Both the position numbers and the translations under genes were made by a program. Of a DNA stretch of 44,320 nt, positions 31,759-40,725 are shown in pieces. This DNA comes from an uncultured Muribaculaceae bacterium (lineage in GTDB: Bacteria > Bacteroidota > Bacteroidia > Bacteroidales > Muribaculaceae). The stretch lies in NCBI GenBank assembly GCA_910578385.1, contig CAJTQV010000022.1, forward strand, positions 1-44,320. The letters are read 5' to 3'. The number at the start of each line of letters is the position of its first letter. Position 1 is the stretch's first letter. The notes under the pieces were generated by a model. It did not search any database. It saw nothing but the letters and a program-made list of their open reading frames with translations, and was not told the DNA's origin.

Positions 31759-32394
31759 ATGTTTTCAGGAATAGTAGAGGAGGCTGCCCGTGTTGTGGCC
31801 TTGCGTAAGGATGGGGATAATCTTCATCTCGCGCTGTCATGTTCTTTTGCAGATGAACTCAGCATAGACCAGAGTGTGTCGCACAACGGTGTATGTCTCA
31901 CCGTGGTCGCTCTTCCGGGCGACGGAACATATACCGTGACCGCCATCCGCGAGACTCTTGACCGCTCGAATCTCGGTCAGCTCCGCGAGGGTGACCTTGT
32001 GAATCTGGAGCGCAGCATGAAGATAGACGGTCGTCTCGACGGTCATATCGTACAGGGACATGTGGACCAGACGGCATGTTGCAAGGGTGTGACCGAGGCC
32101 GATGGCAGCTGGTATTATGATTTCGAGTACCGCGTGCCGCGCGAGCTTGCCCGCCGTGGTTACTTCACGGTCGACAAGGGTTCGGTGACAGTCAACGGTG
32201 TCAGCCTGACCGTATGTAATCCTGATTCGCGTCCTGACGCAGCTGATCCGGAAACTCTCGTCGGCACTTTCCAGGTGGCAATCATACCCTACACCCACGA
32301 CCACACCAACTTCTGCGAGATTCGCGAAGGCTCGGTGGTGAACCTCGAATTCGACATCCTCGGCAAATACCTCGCCCGTCTCGCCTCGCTCTGA
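31759..32394 (+). CDS. ribE: Riboflavin synthase (alpha chain)
   Basis: The 211-residue protein starts MFSGIVEE and shows the two internal lumazine-binding repeats. The first has VSHNGVCLTVV and the second VTVNGVSLTVCN. GHVDQT and the HDHTNFCEIREGSVVNLEFD region are also conserved. It dismutates two 6,7-dimethyl-8-ribityllumazine molecules to riboflavin. Full length, single gene, followed by a strong bidirectional terminator. Confidence 0.95.
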   Translation: MFSGIVEEAARVVALRKDGDNLHLALSCSFADELSIDQSVSHNGVCLTVVALPGDGTYTVTAIRETLDRSNLGQLREGDLVNLERSMKIDGRLDGHIVQGHVDQTACCKGVTEADGSWYYDFEYRVPRELARRGYFTVDKGSVTVNGVSLTVCNPDSRPDAADPETLVGTFQVAIIPYTHDHTNFCEIREGSVVNLEFDILGKYLARLASL

Positions 32395-32412
32395 TACTGA
32401 TTGTCAGTTATA

Positions 32413-32460
32413 AAATAAGGCACCCCTCAGAACCGCACGGTTCTGAGGGGTGCCTTATTT
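32413..32460. terminator. Bidirectional terminator between ribE and the DUF4923 gene
   Basis: A perfect 22-bp stem (32413-32434 with 32439-32460) around GCAC, with TTATTT after the stem on the plus strand and the mirror on the minus strand. It serves both convergent genes. Confidence 0.9.
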
Positions 32461-32471
32461 GCCTCGGGGCA

Positions 32472-33308
32472 TTATTTGCTGCCGCCGCCGTTGAGAATCC
32501 CTTTCAGCAGGTCAACGCCTTTTGAGACCGCGTCGCCTGAATTGGAATTTGTGTTTGTCGAACTCCCGTTTGTATTCGTGTTTGTGTCAGTATTTGTGCT
32601 TGATCCGCTGTTGCTCTTGGAGCCGCCTCCGAGTCCGTTGAGGAGCGTGCCGAGGGGGTTGCTGGAGCCGCCGGTTGTCGAGCCGCCCGAGAAATGGAAG
32701 CCGACGCAGAGGCCGTCGTACGATTCGAGAATGCTGCTTACGGTCTGTACAATCTGGATGCCGCTGAACTGAGCCACCGCCGAGAGAAGTTTCTTAAGCT
32801 TTGTGGCGTCGAACATCACATCCATAGAGCGCGAGGTCTTCTCGACATAGGTCGTAACGGTGGCGAGTTTCATGTTGAGTGCAGTGAAGTTGAACTCGAA
32901 CACACCCGGCTGAGCACCAGAAGTCTGGGTGATGGTGCCGCTCAGTTTTATCTTGCCGCAGACAAGTGTGAACTTTCCGTCGGTTGTGATTGTGAGTTTC
33001 GCGTTGTTGAGTCCATACTTTTCATAATAGGGGGCGAGCTTCGTCTCGACAGCCGAAGCAGCTGCCACACCTCCCGCTTTCTGGAGAAAATTCTCGCTCT
33101 GGAAGCATACGGCCGGGCCGGTAGAAGTCCATTCTCCCTCCATGTCGGCGATGGTGATGTTGGAACTTGAGAAGATACCCTCTATGGCGTTGCCGATCGT
33201 ATTGCCGAGTCCGCCGCCGAGAAGATCCCCTAATCCCTGCGAGTTAGCCGTATTGATGCCGAAAATGGTCAAAAATGCCGCTAAAAATGCTAATTTTCTA
33301 ATTTTCAT
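32472..33308 (-). CDS. DUF4923 family secreted protein with Ser/Thr/Asn-rich tail
   Basis: The start at 33308 (MKIRKLAFLAAFLTIFGINT) gives a signal peptide with cleavage near ANSQG. The mature part contains the DUF4923 hallmark MEGEWTSTGPAVCFQSENFL and KLAPYYEKYGLNNAKLTI. The C-terminal region is low complexity: Gly/Ser, then a stretch alternating N, T, S, D (for example TNTDTNTNTNGS), then a final amphipathic GVDLLKGILNGGGSK. The function of the family is unknown; it is probably periplasmic or surface-exposed. Nine upstream codons are open but unlikely. Confidence 0.8.
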   Translation of the reverse strand: MKIRKLAFLAAFLTIFGINTANSQGLGDLLGGGLGNTIGNAIEGIFSSSNITIADMEGEWTSTGPAVCFQSENFLQKAGGVAAASAVETKLAPYYEKYGLNNAKLTITTDGKFTLVCGKIKLSGTITQTSGAQPGVFEFNFTALNMKLATVTTYVEKTSRSMDVMFDATKLKKLLSAVAQFSGIQIVQTVSSILESYDGLCVGFHFSGGSTTGGSSNPLGTLLNGLGGGSKSNSGSSTNTDTNTNTNGSSTNTNSNSGDAVSKGVDLLKGILNGGGSK

Positions 33309-33666
33309 TTTAAAATATTGGTTAAATTGACGCAATTGTGATTTTATTGAGTGTCCGATGCACGCTTGTCGGTTAAAAAATATTAACTTTGTATGCCGAT
33401 AAGGATTAAACCGGACTCACAGGATAATCTTATTCAGTATTTCCAGTTCTATTTCTATGCTGTCGGCAATTCCGGTAGCTTGAAAATCTGAACTGCTACT
33501 TGGAGTTTAGAGTGTGGAATCAACACTCTTATGTAAGATAACAATTTTAATTGCCAGTTTAATCAGACCATATAATTATTTTTTCGGATTAGACTTGACT
33601 CGTGTACGTGCTTACAACGGCCGCGCAACATACAACTTTAGAAATAGTAATTTAAACAACATAACA
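33309..33666 (+). promoter_or_regulatory. Upstream region of the DUF4493/PCMD operon
   Basis: A -7 box TAACTTTG (33384-33391) has no good TTTG partner at 19-20 bp. A transcript starting there would have a leader of about 270 nt. The leader contains a perfect 7-bp hairpin AGAGTGT/ACACTCT (33509-33529). No gene is seen in this 358-bp stretch, and nothing clearly promotes the divergent DUF4923 gene. Confidence 0.4.
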
Positions 33667-36273
33667 ATGAAGAACTTTAGCAAAGGATTGTTCCTGCTTG
33701 CTGCCGCAGCTTCGACAGGACTCGTGTCGTGTAGCGACGAGAGCCCGTGGAGAGGTTCGGATTCGGAAGGTGGAATCAATCTTGAATTTTCTTCCGACGC
33801 ACGTGTGATGCGTCAGACAAGGGCGGACGACTCGGTGAGTCCCGTCGTGCCCGACGGCAACCAGTTTGCCGTGAATCTGTCGAAGTCCGACGGCTCTTAT
33901 TCAAAGAATTGGAGCAGTGTCGAGGCTTTTAACCGCGAGACATCATTCCCGATGGGTGACTATACGCTGACCGCCTCCTATGGAAGCATAGACGAGGAGG
34001 GTTTTACAAATCCTTATTACATGGGTCAGACGGATGTTCACGTATCTCCGGGTGCGGTGACTGATGCCCGCGTTGTTGCAACTCTTGCCAATGCTATGGT
34101 ATCGATCCGTTACACAGACGCTTTCCGCGAGAATTTCTCCGCCTACAGCACCTCTATCCAGACCGAGGGACACCAGTGGGTTGTCTTCGCCCAGGATGAG
34201 ACACGTCCGGCATACGTGGCACCTTCTGATGTGAAACTCGACCTCACACTCACCAACCATGAGGGCAAGGTGGTACATATCGAGCCGGCCTCGTTCGTGG
34301 CTATCGCACGTCATCATTATGTGGTGACAATCGGTGTAGCACCCGGCAGCGAGAGCGGCGACCTCGTGCTCGACATCCAGTTTGACGATGATGTCGTGGC
34401 CGAGACTGTCAATGTCTCTCTTGGCGATGACCTCTTCAATGCTCCCGCTCCGGTGGTCAAGACCAAGGGTTTCGACTCCGGCACCGCGCTTGAGGCTTTC
34501 GAGTATGCCGCTTTCAAGAATCAGGCTCAGTTTGACGTGGTTGCATTCGGCGGTCTCAAATCGGCTACGCTCAACGTGATCAGCAGCAACGGCTATGTGC
34601 CTTCGTTCGGCCGCAGCGTGCAGCTTGTCAACGCCGATGCCAATACGCAGGCTCAGCTTACAGCCGCCGGAATCGACTGTGCCGGCTTCTTCCGCAATGT
34701 TGACAAGATGGGTGTGGTTGACCTCCGTAATTTTGTGGCACAGCTTCCTTCGGGCAACTATACCATCGAACTTCAGGTTGTCGATGCCATGACCCGCACC
34801 ACCGAGCCTGTCGGTATGTCGGTCAACATCACTCCTGTTGAACTTGAGGTTTCTTCAGCCGTCAAGCCGGCTTTCCTTGCGACAGAGGTGAGCATGGATG
34901 TGGCTACCAACTGCGCCGATATCAGGGATGAGATTACATTCAAGGCTCCCGATGCCAACAACCAGCTTGTAGACGCCACAATCAAGAGCGTGACAGCCCT
35001 CTCGGGTGCTTCGGGTAAGGCCACACGTGCCGACCTTCCTTACAAGTACCGCTACGTGATTGAGGTTGCCAAGATAACACGTACCACAATGAATGTGGAG
35101 ACAACTCTCGGCAAGCGCACCTTCAAGACTGCCGTCACCGTCGCCGACCCTGACTTTACTGTGACGCCCGACGCGTTTGCCCGCAAGGTGGTGTTCAAGA
35201 TTGAGTCAGACTCCGAGGAGGCCAACGAGTACATTTGCGATAACCTGGTGTTCTATAACGGCGAGACTCCCGTTCCGACATCCAACATCTCGCATACAGG
35301 TGAGGGTTTCATCACCATCACCGGTCTTCAGCCTTCCACAACCTATTCAGGCATGAACTGCCGTCTCGATTCCTACCGCAAGGACATCGCCGAATTCACT
35401 ACCGAGGCGGAGACGCAGCTCCCCAACAATACATTCTCGGAACTTGGACAGCAGTACAAGTTTGACAAGATTCAGTGTGGCGGACAATGGAATGTGCCCG
35501 GTTCATCTTGGTATGTGTACACTAACTATTCCAATATAAACCGTTACGCTCCCGCTTCGTGGGCGACATTGAATGACCTGACATGCTATTCCGGCACTAA
35601 TCCGAAGAATACATGGTTCGTCGTTCCTTCTACATTTGTCGAGAATGGATCAGTCACCGTACGTACCGTAGGTTACAACCACAATGGCACGGTTCCTGCA
35701 CAGAGCGCGGCGACCGGCAAGTATTACTGTACAAATTCTCCCTCTGCAAGCGACCTTTCAGTTTCGGCCGGAGAGCTGTTCCTCGGTTCATATTCATTCA
35801 ACGGCTCAGCCAGCAGAACTGATGGTGTGGCATTTGCATCGCGTCCCTCGACACTTACTTTCAACTACACTTATACTTCTCTCAACAATGAGAAGGGTGA
35901 GGTTTATGTAAAGGTATATGCTGCTGACGGTACCCTTCTGGCACAGAAAACCGAAACGCTTGATGCGGCAGCCTCGACTACCTCGCATACGTTGGCATTA
36001 CCCTCATATCCTTTTGGTAAGAAGGGCGCGAAGATTTGTGTTGATTTCAAGTCTTCTAATGCTTCAAATCCTGCAATCACTATCCCTACCGGCTCAGACC
36101 TCAATGAAGGTATAAGCTACAAACTCGGTACTAAAGAGTATTATGTAGGTGGAAGTTCAAGTGTCGCTAACGCACACAAGACCTTCGCGAAGGGTTCCGA
36201 ACTTGTCATTTCCAACGTCCAGCTCGGATATGACGCTGTCTCTACCCGTGCCAAAGCTGCCAAAAGAAGATAA
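33667..36273 (+). CDS. DUF4493-type surface lipoprotein (first of operon)
   Basis: The start at 33667 gives a lipoprotein signal (MKNFSKGLFLLAAAASTGLVSC, Cys22). The 868-residue protein then has a conserved CSDESPW motif and a TR-A motif at 51-53. A DUF4493 unit follows (FPMGDYTLTASYG, NPYYMGQTDV, LANAMVSIRYTDAF, ARHHYVVTIGV), then a second beta domain, a fibronectin-like segment ending ITGLQPSTTYSGM, and a C-terminal jelly-roll-like domain. It is probably exposed on the outer membrane. Function unknown. It is followed by two related genes at 20 and 12 bp. Confidence 0.8.
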   Translation: MKNFSKGLFLLAAAASTGLVSCSDESPWRGSDSEGGINLEFSSDARVMRQTRADDSVSPVVPDGNQFAVNLSKSDGSYSKNWSSVEAFNRETSFPMGDYTLTASYGSIDEEGFTNPYYMGQTDVHVSPGAVTDARVVATLANAMVSIRYTDAFRENFSAYSTSIQTEGHQWVVFAQDETRPAYVAPSDVKLDLTLTNHEGKVVHIEPASFVAIARHHYVVTIGVAPGSESGDLVLDIQFDDDVVAETVNVSLGDDLFNAPAPVVKTKGFDSGTALEAFEYAAFKNQAQFDVVAFGGLKSATLNVISSNGYVPSFGRSVQLVNADANTQAQLTAAGIDCAGFFRNVDKMGVVDLRNFVAQLPSGNYTIELQVVDAMTRTTEPVGMSVNITPVELEVSSAVKPAFLATEVSMDVATNCADIRDEITFKAPDANNQLVDATIKSVTALSGASGKATRADLPYKYRYVIEVAKITRTTMNVETTLGKRTFKTAVTVADPDFTVTPDAFARKVVFKIESDSEEANEYICDNLVFYNGETPVPTSNISHTGEGFITITGLQPSTTYSGMNCRLDSYRKDIAEFTTEAETQLPNNTFSELGQQYKFDKIQCGGQWNVPGSSWYVYTNYSNINRYAPASWATLNDLTCYSGTNPKNTWFVVPSTFVENGSVTVRTVGYNHNGTVPAQSAATGKYYCTNSPSASDLSVSAGELFLGSYSFNGSASRTDGVAFASRPSTLTFNYTYTSLNNEKGEVYVKVYAADGTLLAQKTETLDAAASTTSHTLALPSYPFGKKGAKICVDFKSSNASNPAITIPTGSDLNEGISYKLGTKEYYVGGSSSVANAHKTFAKGSELVISNVQLGYDAVSTRAKAAKRR

Positions 36274-36293
36274 ACCTAAATCCTGAAACAGTA

Positions 36294-37568
36294 ATGAAAA
36301 AATCATATATATTACCGATTCTCGCCGCCGGCCTTCTGTTTACCGGCTGCTCGAAGGAGAATCCTTTCGGTGGCGACAGCTCGTCGGAGGGTCAGGTGCT
36401 TAAATCCGCCCTCGCCGTCACTCTCAATACTGACGAGACAATCCGCCAGCAGAAAGCTACCCGTGGCGATGTGAATCTGAATGATTTCACGGTGGTCTTT
36501 ACCAAGGGAGGAGCACCTGTTGCCAAGTATAAATATTCCGAGATGCCCGAGGTGGTGACTCTCCCTGCGGGTGAGTACACTTGCAGCGCGACATACGGTG
36601 AGAACCGTGTGGCCGAATGGGAGTCTCCCTATTATCTCGGTCAGTCCGAGACTTTCTCGGTTGAACCGATGGAGATAACAAGCTACATCGACCCGATCGA
36701 GTGCAAGCTGGAGAATGTGAAGGTGACTGTCACTTTCGACCCTGTTCTCGTGTCGCGCATGTCGCCCGATTCATATGTCGAGGTGAAGGTCGGTGCCAAC
36801 GAGGGTCTGAAGTACACCACTGCCGAGGCAACTTCTGAAAAGGCGGGATACTTCCTCCACACTGCCGAGACTACGCTTGTGGCTACTTTCTATGGCCAGA
36901 TAGATGGCTCAACTACTGTTGAGACCAAATCTTACAAGGACATACAGCGCGGATGCCACTATAAGCTGAACTTCAAGCTGCATGCCGGGGGCGAGGGTGA
37001 CGGTACAGGCGATGCCAACGGTGAGGTTGTGCTCGATGCAACGGTCACTACTGTCGATGTGGAGCGTAATGTTACTGTGGATGATGATCCGATGGATCCC
37101 GAATGGTCAGAGCATCCCGGACATGGCGGCCAGGATCCCGAACCTCCGGGCCCCGGTCCCGAGGATCCCAAGGGTGAGGCTCCGACTATCACTGCCGAGG
37201 CTCCGGTAAATCTGGATATTGTCAATGACGGTCCATCTCTGACTTCATGTGTGCTCAATGTACACAGCTCTTCAGCCGACGGATTTACTGAGTTTATCTG
37301 TGATATAGATTCTCCGAAACTTGATGAAGAGGAACTGAGCGGTATGGGTCTTTCAACGCATATGGATCTTGTTAATCCGGGTAATCTTGTCGATGGACTT
37401 GGTGGACTTGGATTGCCATATAACGTCGGTGGTAAGACCGATGTCAAGTTCGATATCAGTCAGTTCGTCGGTCTGCTCGGAATGCTCGGGGAGGGTGAGC
37501 ACCATTTCATCATCACTGTCACCGATGCCAACGGTACAACTTCAAAAACACTCAAGATTAAATTTTAA
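36294..37568 (+). CDS. DUF4493-type surface lipoprotein (second)
   Basis: A 424-residue lipoprotein (FTGC, Cys19) with CSKENPF after the lipid anchor and TR-G at 56-58. The DUF4493 unit has LPAGEYTCSATYG, SPYYLGQSETF, LENVKVTVTFDPVL and RGCHYKLNFKL. A Pro/Gly-rich hinge (HPGHGGQDPEPPGPGPEDP, about residues 277-295) leads to a second beta domain. It lacks the fibronectin and PCMD parts of the other two, so it is the short member of the trio. Function unknown. Confidence 0.8.
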   Translation: MKKSYILPILAAGLLFTGCSKENPFGGDSSSEGQVLKSALAVTLNTDETIRQQKATRGDVNLNDFTVVFTKGGAPVAKYKYSEMPEVVTLPAGEYTCSATYGENRVAEWESPYYLGQSETFSVEPMEITSYIDPIECKLENVKVTVTFDPVLVSRMSPDSYVEVKVGANEGLKYTTAEATSEKAGYFLHTAETTLVATFYGQIDGSTTVETKSYKDIQRGCHYKLNFKLHAGGEGDGTGDANGEVVLDATVTTVDVERNVTVDDDPMDPEWSEHPGHGGQDPEPPGPGPEDPKGEAPTITAEAPVNLDIVNDGPSLTSCVLNVHSSSADGFTEFICDIDSPKLDEEELSGMGLSTHMDLVNPGNLVDGLGGLGLPYNVGGKTDVKFDISQFVGLLGMLGEGEHHFIITVTDANGTTSKTLKIKF

Positions 37569-37580
37569 CCGGCAACAGCT

Positions 37581-39854
37581 ATGAAAAGGATTAATAAATT
37601 CATGACCCGCTCGGCTGTTGCATTGGCTGCTGCGGCTCTGCTTCCCTCCTGTGCGATGGAGGCCCCGTTCGGCGACGGTGGCGAGGGAAACCTCACTGTC
37701 TCGACCGAAATCAAGGGTGAGGTTATCAAGAATACACGTGCCATCAGCTCCGAGGAGATGACTAAGCTCCGCGAGAACTGTATAATATGGATCTCAAATT
37801 CGAAGGGGCTCATCAAGCGCTACAAGGGCGTTGACAATATCCCGGAGAATATAAAGATGAAGGTCGGTCATTACACAGCCGATGCCTGGAGCGGTGACTC
37901 TGTGTCGGCTTCGTACGACAAGAAGTTCTACCGTGCCGTCCAGGAGTTTGATGTTCAGCAGGGACAGAACTCGCTCACGGTGCTCTGCAAGATTGCCAAC
38001 GTGGTTGTGAGCATCGATCCCGCGTCGCTCGACGTCAATCTCTCTGACATGAAGGTGACTTTCTCCACTTCGGTAGCTTCTCTTGAGTTTACTGAGGATA
38101 ACATCGCCTCGGCCAAGGGCTATTTCATGATGCCTTCTGCCGACGAGACTACCGTAAGTTACAAGATTGAGGGTACTGCCTCAGACGGCTCTGCATATCT
38201 GAAGGAGGGTAAGATTGAGAATGTGCAGCGTGCCCATGAGTACTGCATGAAGATAACTGCCGACGAGACCCCCGTCACCGAGGGTGGAGCGCTTATCCGC
38301 ATCACAATCGCCGACATTCCCATCATCGAGGATGACATCGAGATTTTCCCTTCACCCAATGCTCGTGGTGTAGGCTACAATATCGAGGAGCAGGTTGTGT
38401 CGGTTGACCGCAGTTTCTCTGACACACGTGTGTATATCCGTGGTTATTTCGGCCTCAGCTCGGTTATCATGAATTTCAGCGACAATTTCGCCGGAATGAC
38501 AAGCGGCCAGAATATCCTGACAAATTCGGTCATAACTGACCTTGCTTCGAAGGGTATCCGCGTTGAGCGTCAGGAGTCGTCCGATGCCGCGAATGTCGAT
38601 GGCGGTCAGGTGAAGGTTGACGAGGTTTATGTCACATTCTCCAAGGAGTTCCTTGACGCTCTCCCCGCAAGCAGCGAGGAATACGTAATCTCGTTCGAGT
38701 CAACCGACGTGCGCAATCAGGTCGGCACCGGCTCGCTCCGCATAGCCAACAGCGAGGATGCAGTGGAGCATATGGCTCCGGTTGGTGTCGCTCCTGCTCC
38801 AAATCCGCAGACTGACCCGATGGCGGTGCTCGCCACTTCGGCCACTTTGACAGGTTATGTGTATAGTGCTGATGCTGCCAACTTCGGTATCCGTTACCGT
38901 GAGGAGGGTGCGCTGACATGGTCGGAGGCATATCCTTCATCGGCACAGGGTGCAGCGGCGCGTCGTGCAGCCCGCCGCAATGCCGCCACACGTGGTGAGA
39001 CCGCATCTTTCCAGGTGCAGCTGAAGAATCTGAAACCCGGCACAACTTATGAGTATAAGTCTTTCTGCCACGGTTATGACAGTGCCGACATTCAGAAGTT
39101 TACCACCGAGGGAGTATTTGTTATTGACAATGCCTCTTTCGAGAACTGGAGTACTTATTCGGCAAGCACTCTTCTTGGAACTAAGACCGTGATACTGCCC
39201 GGTGCGGGTGGTGACAAGGTGGCTTCTTTCTGGGGTTCCGGAAATGAGGGTGGTGCTACCGCCAATAAGGTTCTGACCGATAAATCTACCGATATGGTTC
39301 ATTCCGGTCAGTACAGTGCTCGACTTGCTTCAGCAAGTGCCCTCGGTATCATTGCCGCAGGCAATATCTTTGCCGGATACTACGTAGAGACTGACGGTAC
39401 AAACGGTGTGTTGAAGTTAGGCCGTGAGTACAATGGTTCTCACCCGACCAAGGTACGTGTGTACGCCAACTATCGTCCGGGTGGCAGTGTGACAATCAAG
39501 GGCGGCAATGAAAGTCTTGTCGATATAGTTAAGGGTGGAACTGACCAGGGTCAGATCTATATCGCGCTGACTGACGAGCCTATCGACATCCGTACCAATC
39601 CGGATAATCAGAAGCTTTTCTCAACTGAGGATTCACATGTGCTTGCCTATGGTCAGGTGACATGGTCGGAGGCTTTCGGTCCCGACGGTTCGTTGCAGAT
39701 GCTTGAGATTCCCTTCGAGTATTTCGAGCGTGCCAAGACCACACCGGCTACTCATCTTGTAATTGTGGCCTGTGCGTCGAAGTTCGGTGATTTCTTCGCG
39801 GGTAGTGCAAGCAGTGTGTTGTATCTCGACGATTTCGAGTTAGTCTATGAGTAA
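37581..39854 (+). CDS. DUF4493-type lipoprotein with fibronectin-like and PCMD domains (third)
   Basis: A 757-residue lipoprotein (LPSC, Cys24) with CAMEAPF and TR-A at 52-54. The N-terminal half is DUF4493-like (MKVGHYTADAWSGDSV, CKIANVVVSIDPASL, RAHEYCMKI). A second beta domain follows, then a fibronectin-III-like segment (VQLKNLKPGTTYEYKSF). The C-terminal PCMD domain runs from about residue 513 (FVIDNASFENWSTY) to DDFELVYE, with GNIFAGYYVETDGTNGVLKL. PCMD domains are thought to bind or process carbohydrate, without direct proof. It overlaps the next gene by 8 bp. Confidence 0.82.
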   Translation: MKRINKFMTRSAVALAAAALLPSCAMEAPFGDGGEGNLTVSTEIKGEVIKNTRAISSEEMTKLRENCIIWISNSKGLIKRYKGVDNIPENIKMKVGHYTADAWSGDSVSASYDKKFYRAVQEFDVQQGQNSLTVLCKIANVVVSIDPASLDVNLSDMKVTFSTSVASLEFTEDNIASAKGYFMMPSADETTVSYKIEGTASDGSAYLKEGKIENVQRAHEYCMKITADETPVTEGGALIRITIADIPIIEDDIEIFPSPNARGVGYNIEEQVVSVDRSFSDTRVYIRGYFGLSSVIMNFSDNFAGMTSGQNILTNSVITDLASKGIRVERQESSDAANVDGGQVKVDEVYVTFSKEFLDALPASSEEYVISFESTDVRNQVGTGSLRIANSEDAVEHMAPVGVAPAPNPQTDPMAVLATSATLTGYVYSADAANFGIRYREEGALTWSEAYPSSAQGAAARRAARRNAATRGETASFQVQLKNLKPGTTYEYKSFCHGYDSADIQKFTTEGVFVIDNASFENWSTYSASTLLGTKTVILPGAGGDKVASFWGSGNEGGATANKVLTDKSTDMVHSGQYSARLASASALGIIAAGNIFAGYYVETDGTNGVLKLGREYNGSHPTKVRVYANYRPGGSVTIKGGNESLVDIVKGGTDQGQIYIALTDEPIDIRTNPDNQKLFSTEDSHVLAYGQVTWSEAFGPDGSLQMLEIPFEYFERAKTTPATHLVIVACASKFGDFFAGSASSVLYLDDFELVYE

Positions 39855-40725
39855 ATCATTTGGATTATCAATAGCTTTTTCAGTCATGACTCTGGGCGCT
39901 TCGTGCGCCTGGAGTCAGGCTGTTTATATCGACCAGCCTGCCCCGGCTGAGTGCTCGTTGCCTATCGAGACAACGCAAGTGTCGTCGGTTGAACGTGTTG
40001 ACACGCTTCATATCACTCCGGCAATGATCGATTCAATTCATGCCGCGAATAAGGTGCTCCCTTTCGAACGCGATATAGAGTCGAATGTGTTTGTGCCGAA
40101 AGGGCAGTGGATTACCGGTGTGTCTTTCTCTTACACGCAGTCGAACCAGAATGATTACCGTTTTCTGATTCTGGAGGGTATTTCGGCCGATACTTATACC
40201 TTCAAGGTTACGCCGATGCTCGGTTATGCTTTCCGCGACGATATGGCTCTCGGTCTCAAGTTTGCCTATGCGCGTTCGCTTGCCAAACTGGAGAATCTGG
40301 ACCTGGTGCTCGATTCTGAGTCGAGCATGAATCTTGACCATATCTATTCGCTGGCACATAATTATTATGCCACGGCTTTCTTCCGCAATTATTTCTCTTT
40401 GGGAAATTCGCGCCGTTTCGGTTTCTTCAATGAGATTCAGTTGCAGCTCGGCGGCGGACAGTCGAAATTCACCAAGGGTATAAGCGATGACCTTACGGGT
40501 ACGTATGAGACCAACTTCTCTCTCGACATCGGTATCGTGCCGGGTCTGATGGTGTTCCTGTCGAACTGGTCGGCTATGGAGGTCAATGTCGGTGTGCTCG
40601 GTTTCAGTTACCACACCACCCATTCCATCAAGGATCAGGTGTATCATTCGCGCAGACATTCCAAGTCGGCCAATTTCCGTATAAATCTTTTCAGTATAAC
40701 CTTCGGTACAACTTTCTATCTGTGA
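39847..40725 (+). CDS. Outer-membrane beta-barrel protein (first of a paralogous pair)
   Basis: 292 residues with a signal peptide (SCAWSQA). A periplasmic N-terminal region follows (residues about 25-90), then strands alternating polar and aromatic residues: VFVPKGQWITGVSFSYTQ, FKVTPMLGYAFRDDMALGLK, FGFFNEIQLQLGGG and the terminal FRINLFSITFGTTFYL. The C-terminal strand ends in an aromatic-Leu, as in barrel proteins recognised by BamA. The closest relative in view is the next gene. It overlaps both neighbours (8 and 4 bp). Confidence 0.75.
   Translation: MSKSFGLSIAFSVMTLGASCAWSQAVYIDQPAPAECSLPIETTQVSSVERVDTLHITPAMIDSIHAANKVLPFERDIESNVFVPKGQWITGVSFSYTQSNQNDYRFLILEGISADTYTFKVTPMLGYAFRDDMALGLKFAYARSLAKLENLDLVLDSESSMNLDHIYSLAHNYYATAFFRNYFSLGNSRRFGFFNEIQLQLGGGQSKFTKGISDDLTGTYETNFSLDIGIVPGLMVFLSNWSAMEVNVGVLGFSYHTTHSIKDQVYHSRRHSKSANFRINLFSITFGTTFYL

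Noticed and set aside
33514..33666. 51-residue N-terminal extension of the first DUF4493 protein
   Set aside because: It precedes a clear lipoprotein signal at 33667, and lies in leader DNA with a hairpin.
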